NCBI RefSeq assembly: GCF_964275005.1
Contig: NC_092685.1
Span: 26,521,649-26,585,648, forward strand
Length of the DNA stretch: 64,000 bases
Direction of reading: 5' to 3'
Source of the DNA: Diadema setosum
Taxonomy: Eukaryota; Echinodermata; Echinoidea; Diadematoida; Diadematidae
Made by a program: the position numbers and the translations under genes. The first letter of the stretch is position 1, and the number at the start of each line of letters is the position of its first letter. Below the pieces are notes generated by a model that was given only the letters and a program-made list of their open reading frames with translations, had not been told where the DNA came from and did not search any database. Of this stretch, positions 57,221 through 64,000 are shown in pieces.

Positions 57221-60200
57221 ATCATTTATTAAGCGCAGAAACTATGTCTATATATTCTAGTGCGCTTCAAGAGCTCTTAAATTCCTATGTTGCACAATGC
57301 TGCATGGGAAGTACAAAAAGAAATAGGCCCATGCTAAAACAAAAAAGTTTTCACTTTTGATTTAAAACTGTCTAAAGTCTGACATTTCCGAATGTCTAAT
57401 GCCAATGGTAATCTATTCCACAACCTAGGGGCTGCACAAGAAAATGATCGGTCACCTAAGGTAACTTTTGTTTTGATTTGGGGTATCTGCAATATCAATC
57501 TATCATGATTTGTACTGCGGAGATTATGGCTATGAGTCTGAGATTTAAAGTTCAATAATTCACTGATATGACTAGGGGCCTGACCGTTCAGAGCTTTATA
57601 AACCAGCATCAATATCTTGAAATCAATTCTTTGGCGAATGGGCAGCCAGTGCAATTCCTTTAAAAGTGGTGTAACATGAGCAAATCTTGGGAGATTATAC
57701 ACTAGTAACCTGAGATTCCATATTCAAATGGGTATCAAAAAGCACCCCCAAGTTTCTCACATTATTGGATGGTTTTATAACAGTATCAGTGAGTGACATA
57801 CCATTTGATTCGAATTTAGAGACTTGCCGTGGAGTGCCAATAACTAACAATTCTGTTTTCTTATCATTTAACATCATTTTGTTTTGTAATGTCCAGGTTC
57901 TAATGTACTCGATACATGATTCTAACACAGTTATGCAGTATTTCCAGTAGTCTTCGTTTGGTGTGTTAGGGCAGAATGACAAATATATTTGTGTGTTACT
58001 AAAACTCTGTAAGTTAAATGGGCTTTACGTCACAGGTCACGATTACAGTCACACCCAACTAGCAGTGCACAGTGCAAGCTCAACTGAATAATCATGTTGT
58101 ATGTTTAAAAGTTTGTCTGAATCCATCACTTTATCTAAAGCCTGAATAGCAGACGTTTCTCCATTAGAACATGATGCCTTGTGTTCGTGCTGCATGTGGA
58201 TGCCATGCTTGATGCAGTCAAATTTAGAATCACTCATGACATTGATTCAATAGTGTATAGTTAAACTCAAATAATGATGCTTTTGTTTGTGTGTCTTTTT
58301 CTCTCTTTTTTTTATGTTTGTGGATATTGAAATGATATAAGAAACATTTAAAATACCAGTACTGTTATTTCTCAGGTGAGTATGGTAGGTAAGCCACATC
58401 TCGCCACCTAACTATACACAGCCCAGTCGCTGTACGTACGTAGCGCGACAGGGCTGTACCAGTGGACCTCCAAACACAAAGAGAGTTTAACGATCGCATG
58501 CGATCGCTTTGAATTTTGATACTTTAGATCATTTTTTGTCACCTCAAACTCATCTGACAAACAAAATAATAATGAGACTTCATATCTATGCTATCAATAT
58601 TGAAATTTGAATTTAAAAACTTACCTAAAATGATGGTTATATGCAGCATGTGTGAATGGTTAGCGAACGGTACGTCGTCTTTCACGCCAGGCCATTCCGA
58701 ATATATTGGGAGGTAGGTAACATGATCTGAATGCCCTTTCAAAAGGTCGTGCCCCGCGCTGTCGACCGTGCTGCTACACCAACACTCGAGCAGCGCGTCG
58801 CACGCACGCAAAAGATATCTCCGCAGAGAGAGATCAAGGCGCCATTTTGAATTCTGCAACGATGAACCCCGACGGTGTCAGGGAATCCGCCAGAAAGTGT
58901 CATTTTTTTGTTCCATGGACTTATCACAAAGGCTCTCAATGGACTTACGAACCTTCTGTAATACAAGCATGCACTTAAGGTGAGTAACGTTTGGTAACGT
59001 GTACATTGTTTATAAAGAACGTATAAATTTTCATAAGTTTTGTAGTTGTGTTGTGGTTCCCCACTTTGAAGGTGCCCGCTTGCTGGTCAGACGCTGTATT
59101 CGCACAGCGTATTAACAGCGTCTGGTCGGGCTACTCGTTACCATGGTGACCATTGTTACCATATCGCCATAGCGCATATAAATTCACTGCTTGCGTTCAA
59201 AGCAAGGCAAAAGTGCGCGGTAAGGTGGGTGCAATAAGCAGAGAACATGCATTGGTTTGATTTGTCATTGAGAAACAAGGTGGAAACAGGCATCAAATTG
59301 CTCAGAATTGTGATTTTCTGAAGTTTTCAATTTGGCATTTAGCCAGTTTTCTTAAATTTTCACCTATTCTAATTTCTATGCCATGGAATGCGTCACTGCA
59401 ATTAGACAACGATATCTCCGTAGGTGGAATCCAAAATGAGTGTGCAAGATCAGGGTCTGAACCTACGGTATTTTCAACGTTTGTGAGGCGAAAATCAGGT
59501 AAATTTGATTGTTTTTTCACATCAAAATCCCGGTAAAAGTTTAGGGTTGGCAATATCTGGCGCGGCGTACCAAAATGAGCAAGAGAAAATTGACACCGCC
59601 TGTGATTCATGGCTATATTCTTGTAAGGCGACCTCAAATTTTAATTTTGAAGACAGTGTGGGAATCTGTAGAGTTTTCTCCACAATATGAGCACATTTCT
59701 AGCCAATTTTCCAGTCAGTTTTGATATCACAATCACTGGTTGAATGTTAGGGTGGCGACATGTGGTGTACCCAATCATGTAGTTTATGTCATGTCCATCT
59801 TGAAGCACAAAAGCATTATTAGACCTTGAAAAATCCAATTTGCCAATAAAGAAACCACTCTACTGTAAGGAGCTACATAAATAATGCTATTATCAACCTG
59901 TTCCTTTTGCAATTCTTCAGGAACCTTCAGTGCTCCCAAATGAGATTTTTTTTTTTTTCCCATCGACAAAGAATGGACAGGTTGGCAATCTACCTGTGCG
60001 AATGCCTGTACGAAAGCAGTCAATCAATACATCTATTTCCCTTCCATGGTAATCTGCATGTGCCACTGAACAATGCAAAATATCGATTGGACGTGAGATG
60101 TGAATAGAGCAGGGTGGAAAATTCTTCTGTTTTACGCTATAAGGGCACCTGAATAGGGTCAGCGACAGTGAAAATTGAGTGAGCTCAGCTTTGATTGCTG

Positions 60201-62891
60201 TGTCTGTTTTCATACAACTTATGCAGCAAGACAAGCACACTACTATGTTGGAAAAGGTAAATTATGCAAAAATACATGCAATTCTGTGATTGATAAAAGA
60301 CCATATTGATAGCAGAAACTGTATTCTTCTGCTCTAAGTCAAGTTTCTACTCAGTATAATGAAAATAAACATGAATTTAGGCCACGAATGTGGACATTCT
60401 TGTATACATTTTGGAAACCAGGTATACCTAGTTCCTGTCTATGAGTTGATCCTATGGGACCCTCTTTGTACCCAGTTCCTGGAAGGAGCATGTTAACATA
60501 ATGACAGGCTCTTGGACAGTGCTGTTAGCATCACCCATGAAACCAAGATCCAAGCCTTACAATATCGATGATTTATAAGTTTTGTTCATGATAGTAAGTG
60601 GGGCCATATCCATGTGATGGGAGGTACAGGGGTCCATTTCATGAAGTCATCACATAAAAGTCTAAAATCTCAGAATGATCATAGTTGCTCATATATACCT
60701 ATTAGAGACTTTCAAAGAGAAGTAAAATCAATTTCATGAAGTCTATCATAGTACAAAGTTGTCTAATGAGCAAAAAGGATCATAAGACTTTCATGAAATG
60801 GACTCAAGGAGGTGATATTCCGTGAAGAATTTCCCAAAAGAGGATAGTGATCAAAAGTTTAAGTGAATGATCACCACTGCCTGATGTTAAACTGTGTGTT
60901 GTTCAAAGTTTTTGTACAGAGGAACTGTGCTATAATGAGCTGCTTGGGAACACTGAATTTCCTTCATGTTATATCAGGGATACTAGGATAGAAATTGAAG
61001 AATTATAAAAGGAATGGGACCTGCAAAATTGCCTTGTTATATATCGTGTAGTGCGCTTTATCTGACCTCGTTATAAGGAGGTTTTCAATGTATTATAAGA
61101 ATTGTCGATTCTTGTTTGCGATTCAAAAGTCCATTTCAGTTAAGTCATTGTGAAGCATTGCACATTTTTTTTTTCAATATTTGCATAATATGGTACTCTT
61201 TACTCACCCTTTGGCTGGTGTTGATTTTAGTGTACTGTATACGCTGTTATTTTCGTGTACAGATATTTTCGCAAATGAGGACATCACAGACATTTTCGTG
61301 AAATGTTGTTTTCGTGAATTGACACAGAGGCCTTCATAAGCGCACTACTACATAAGCATATGGTGACATTTTCGCGTGTTGTTAAATTCACGGTCCAACT
61401 GTGATTCGCGAAATTCGCAAAAATGAAACCCTCGTGAAAATAACAGCTTATACAGTATTATGTCTTTGAAGAAAAAAAAAGAGAGAGAGAAGGGAGAACT
61501 GTTAGATGCAGTATTCTCCCCTCTTTATCTGTAATGTTAAAACACTTTCAATTAACAAAACTCAGTACCAGTACCTCATGATATTCAGAATACAATAGAT
61601 GGGCATTAGGAAGTCATAATCGAAATGGAGTTTGCAACTGAAATATCCATGTTAGATTGTCATTTCGAATCTTTAAATTGTAAATTTTTGGACGGCATCT
61701 ACCATGAAATTTTTTTTCAGAAATAAAATTTATGAGGTGATATTTGTTTCAGTATAATGTTTTCTGACATTTCCTTTATCGTATGATCTCCATTTTATCG
61801 TAACAGTATTCTCTGAATGAATTTTCTATTTCACAGGCAAAAGGCTCTTGCCAAGACAGGCTATAAGGGAGTCCAGCTTGCAATGGACTGGTGAGTTTGA
61901 CAGAATTTATTTATAATGATGATGATGATAATGAATGATGATGATGAATAATGATGATGATAATGATGCTGATGATGAATGATGATGGTAAATGATGATG
62001 ATGAATGATGATGATGAATAATGATGATGATGATAGTGATGGTGATGATGACGATAATGATGATGATGATGAATGATGATGATAATGAATGATGATGATG
62101 ATAATGAATGATGATGATGATAATGATTGATATGGTTGAAAGGTAACCATTGTGATTGACAAGACAAATTTGGCAAATTTTTTGTATACAGGCTGTTTGC
62201 CCACGGTGACGATCCAGACATTGACGAACCGTTTGAGGTGCCAAAAGGGGTAACCCTCGGTGGAGAATCCGCTGCAACAGGAGATTCCAACACAGAAGGC
62301 AAGTGCTGCCCCTTTCCAAAATGCATATCATGAGATCCATGATGAAAAGAATTTCTGTATTCTGTAGCTGCAGCTGCAGCTCATTAAAAACTTACTCATT
62401 CTGCAATATGAATGGATTATTCAGAGATGTAAGATTTAATTCTTCACAGATTTTGTCCAAGTTTGTCTTGATGGCAGATCTGCTATCTTTTTACCTGGTA
62501 ACGGTTTCCTCCAATTCTGATTTGCGTTTTCTCACTGAATCGTTGGACAATTACAAGTACATACTTGGAAGCATGTCTGTAGAAGTGTTATGATGAGGTG
62601 AGAATATTCTAACATAGTCATACCAAATTTGGGCTATTCTCTGTGCAATGATATATTTACATGAAATAAATCTTTGATTCATGGAGAAGAAAAAAAAAAA
62701 ATCTGTCAGGTTTTGATGACATTTGCATACCATTTGTGTGCATCACCACTCAAAGTGTGATGACAGTCAGTCGTTGGACTTGCATTTTCAGGCACTACCA
62801 GTGGGGAGCAGACGACAGAGCAGACAACAGAGCAGACGACAAAGGAGACAAGTTCTGAACCAGCGCAAGTCAAGTCACTCAAGTGTGACGA
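56760..62891 (+). CDS. UBXN1: UBXN1 (SAKS1), first four coding exons, gene runs off the window
   Basis: Four exons (56760-56812, 61837-61890, 62192-62298, 62792-62891) join with matching phases into 104 codons. The N-terminal UBA domain is MPTDVETLMEMGFPQNRAQK, ALAKTGYKGVQLAMDWLFAH, with the MGF loop and AMDWL helix, followed by DDPDIDEPFEVPKG. This matches human UBXN1 (LIEMGFPRGRAEKAL, AMDWLMEHEDDPDVDEP). The last exon ends SLKCDE, the start of the CDECGK zinc-knuckle segment found in invertebrate UBXN1. The coiled coil and UBX domain lie beyond the window. UBXN1 binds ubiquitin through UBA and p97/VCP through UBX and restrains ubiquitin-dependent signalling. The start ATG at 56760 fits the family N terminus. 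Intron 1 is about 5 kb and repeat-laden. Confidence 0.9.
57185..58030 (-). mobile_element. CR1/L2-type LINE 3' fragment in UBXN1 intron 1
   Basis: The minus strand reads IRTWTLQNKMMLNDKKTELL, SNNVRNLGVLFDTHLNMESQ, then after an internal deletion FAHVTPLLKELHWLPIRQRI, DFKILMLVYKALNGQAPSHI, LGDRSFSCAAPRLWNRLPLA and FKSKVKTFLF. It ends in a 3' UTR with GCGCTTAATAA and an ATT-type tail (57193-57220). About 70 residues are missing at 57700. It is 5'-truncated and antisense to UBXN1. Confidence 0.85.
58240..60600. other. UBXN1 intron 1, middle part
   Basis: Non-coding as far as can be seen. It contains a hairpin at 58421-58456, the 16-bp palindrome CGATCGCATGCGATCG at 58491-58506, and CAGACGCTG ... 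CAGCGTCTG inverted words near 59091-59124. A 38-codon plus-strand frame from 58862 ends just before a GTGAGT. No family is recognised. Confidence 0.45.
60631..60804. mobile_element. MITE with GTCCATTTCATGAA ends
   Basis: The left end GGTCCATTTCATGAAGTC and the reverse complement of the right end GAGTCCATTTCATGAAAGTC are inverted repeats of about 17 bp around a 140-bp non-coding centre. It is in UBXN1 intron 1. Confidence 0.6.
61235..61455. mobile_element. TA-flanked MITE with CTGTATAxGCTGTTATTTTC ends
   Basis: The left end CTGTATACGCTGTTATTTTC and the reverse complement of the right end CTGTATAAGCTGTTATTTTC differ at one base of twenty. Both are flanked by TA, a Tc1/mariner-type target duplication. 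The interior repeats TTTTCGTG/TTTTCGC words. It lies about 380 bp before UBXN1 exon 2. Confidence 0.7.
61837..61890 (+). CDS. UBXN1: UBXN1 exon 2: UBA helices 2-3
   Basis: Acceptor TTTCACAG|GCAAAAG, donor GGACTG|GTGAGT. It encodes QKALAKTGYKGVQLAMD; the Trp codon is split across the next intron. Confidence 0.9.
61911..62135. repeat. (GAT)n-type repeat in UBXN1 intron 2
   Basis: GATGATGAT, GATAAT and GAATGATGAT units fill most of this 301-bp intron. Long His/Ser/Ile frames on the minus strand are artefacts. Confidence 0.9.
62192..62298 (+). CDS. UBXN1: UBXN1 exon 3, with a GC donor
   Basis: Acceptor TGTATACAG|GCTG. It encodes LFAHGDDPDIDEPFEVPKGV and TLGGESAATGDSNTE. The donor reads ACAGAAG|GCAAGTG, the consensus of GC-AG introns; only this junction keeps the frame into exon 4. 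Confidence 0.85.
62792..62891 (+). CDS. UBXN1: UBXN1 exon 4: Thr/Glu-rich linker and start of zinc knuckle
   Basis: Acceptor GCATTTTCAG|GCACTAC, donor GTGACGA|GTGAGT. It encodes GTTSGEQTTEQTTEQTTKET then SSEPAQVKSLKCD. EQTT occurs three times in tandem, reflecting a short DNA repeat. The next exon was not found before the window ends. Confidence 0.85.
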
Positions 62892-63357
62892 GTGAGTGCT
62901 GCTTAGTCCTTTTCAAGGAAGCTTTGCAATTTATGTGTATTAGTGAGGGGTCAGAGCAGTGTTTGTTGTCTCATGTTTGTTTATGGTTGCAGAAAAATCC
63001 AAACATTCTTTTTCTTTTTTTTTCTCTTTTTTTTTTTCTTGGAGAGAAACAAAACTGTGTACATTGATAGAAATGAGAAATGAAAGACTGTTCAGTTCAT
63101 ACTACTGACATGATTTCAAACAAACAAACAAAACATAACACCTATGGTGAATTAGTTGACATTGACCAGCCAAAGTCACTGGCATATTCTCTTTTCAAAT
63201 GCAGATGTACCTATAATATCACATTATCATTGTTATTTGAGACATATAGGTGTGGCATGGATATCAGTCTTTAATGGTGTTAAGATTCAGCAGTTTTTTT
63301 AGGTTTAGAAGGTTTACAGAATTAAATGAGTCATGTATATCAGTGAAAAGTGTTAAA

Positions 63358-64000
63358 GGGGGTATCTCACTGAGCGGCGAACATTTGCGAACGTAGCGAA
63401 TTTTGGATTTCGCCAGGGTTTGTAAAGGGTTGCAAAAGGTTCGTTAACAGTTGCAAGAAAGTTTGCAAACGGTTTTTCTTGTCGCAAGCAGTATTTCTTG
63501 TCGCACAGAAATTTTGAACATGTTCAAAATTTCTTTGTGAATTTGTATTTTCGCTGACAGTTGCAAACATTTGCAGAACACTCGTAAGAATTTGCAAACG
63601 GTCGTGATACGGTGTCACTAACATTTTTATTTGATTCGCCACTTCTAGCGAAGAAGTAACCATATGGTTCCTATACAAAAGCTCCTGAAACAGGTAAGGT
63701 TCCACTCTAAGAAGTTCTTGAAGCTCTTGACATCTCCATCATGTAATTGCTGCAAAAGCTTTTTATATTGACCAAAGTCTGTCCTCTGCAACAACCACTC
63801 TCTGATCCAAGCAGTCTTTCTTTTCTTCTTCCTTTCTTGTTTTTCTTCGCTGCACGATAGCTGTAGCAGCAGCCAGGCAAAGCTGCTCTTCAAGGATAGC
63901 AGCACGTTAAGCCTCTTCTTGGCAGAAAATCATTTCCATATTCTGGAAATCCATCTTGAACGGTGGTCACAAGAGATCTGAATGCATGCAGTGGAAGGTT
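63358..64000 (-). mobile_element. PIF/Harbinger remnant with transposase N terminus
   Basis: The left end is GGTATCTCACTGAGCGGCGA, followed by GCGAAC/TTGCAAAC words. Minus-strand frame 63905-63645 encodes KKRKTAWIREWLLQR, GQYKKLLQQLHDGDVKSFKN, the N-terminal module of Harbinger transposases (W-x-R-x-W ... Y-x-x-L ... L ... F-x-N-F-L-R). The next residues, VEPYLFQELLYRN, are in another frame. The catalytic domain is gone, because the TIR follows within 300 bp. It lies in UBXN1 intron 4 and continues past the window. Confidence 0.65.

Noticed and set aside
58862-58980. Short plus-strand frame starting MNPDGVRESARKCHFF, ending before a GTGAGT
   Set aside because: A possible first exon of another gene, but its stop precedes the splice-like site and no family is recognised.
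59302-59637. 111-codon minus-strand frame in UBXN1 intron 1
   Set aside because: Composition is plausible but there is no known motif and no splice-site support.
61861-62340. His/Ser/Ile-rich 159-codon minus-strand frame
   Set aside because: It runs antisense through a GAT repeat and UBXN1 exons.

Overview
This is animal nuclear DNA: AT-rich, intron-bearing and full of transposon debris and microsatellites. The gene families (a heparan-sulfate 3-O-sulfotransferase, an immunoglobulin-type receptor, a Rolling stone-type membrane protein and UBXN1) and the repeats suggest a marine invertebrate, most likely a deuterostome such as an echinoderm. The species is an inference and cannot be fixed from sequence alone.

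Three host loci can be supported. (1) 4491-5559, minus strand: an intronless heparan-sulfate 3-O-sulfotransferase-like gene with one apparent frameshift and altered PAPS-loop residues. (2) 30846-45899, minus strand: seven exons whose splice phases fit together. They encode a signal peptide, an Ig V-type domain, an Ig C-type domain, a transmembrane helix, a cytoplasmic linker and then a complete multi-pass Rolling stone domain, in one 570-residue reading frame. An Ig receptor fused to a Rolling stone domain is the most unusual thing here. (3) 56760-62891, plus strand: the first four coding exons of UBXN1 (SAKS1), a UBA-domain cofactor of p97/VCP, with a GC-AG intron. The gene runs off the right edge.

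The rest is mobile and repetitive DNA. At 13454-20886 lie three tandem copies of a Helitron-like non-autonomous element (CTAG terminus plus hairpin), apparently set inside an older repeat. Introns of the Ig/Rolling stone gene hold three CR1/L2-type LINE fragments, a TIR element carrying seven ~160-bp tandem units with DR1-like nuclear-receptor motifs (38046-39288), a three-copy TIR family with TATGTGA ends, and a 591-bp element with perfect 126-bp inverted repeats (44575-45165). At 51484-54352 lie a pogo-like MITE, a tandem array containing a perfect 136-bp palindrome arm pair, and a foldback element. Two LINE fragments occur at 54735-55830 and 57185-58030, the second inside UBXN1 intron 1. 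A PIF/Harbinger remnant occupies the right end.

No CRISPR array, rRNA gene, intact tRNA gene or virus-like element was recognised. Stretches described as empty are those where no coding, RNA or repeat signature could be seen by eye.
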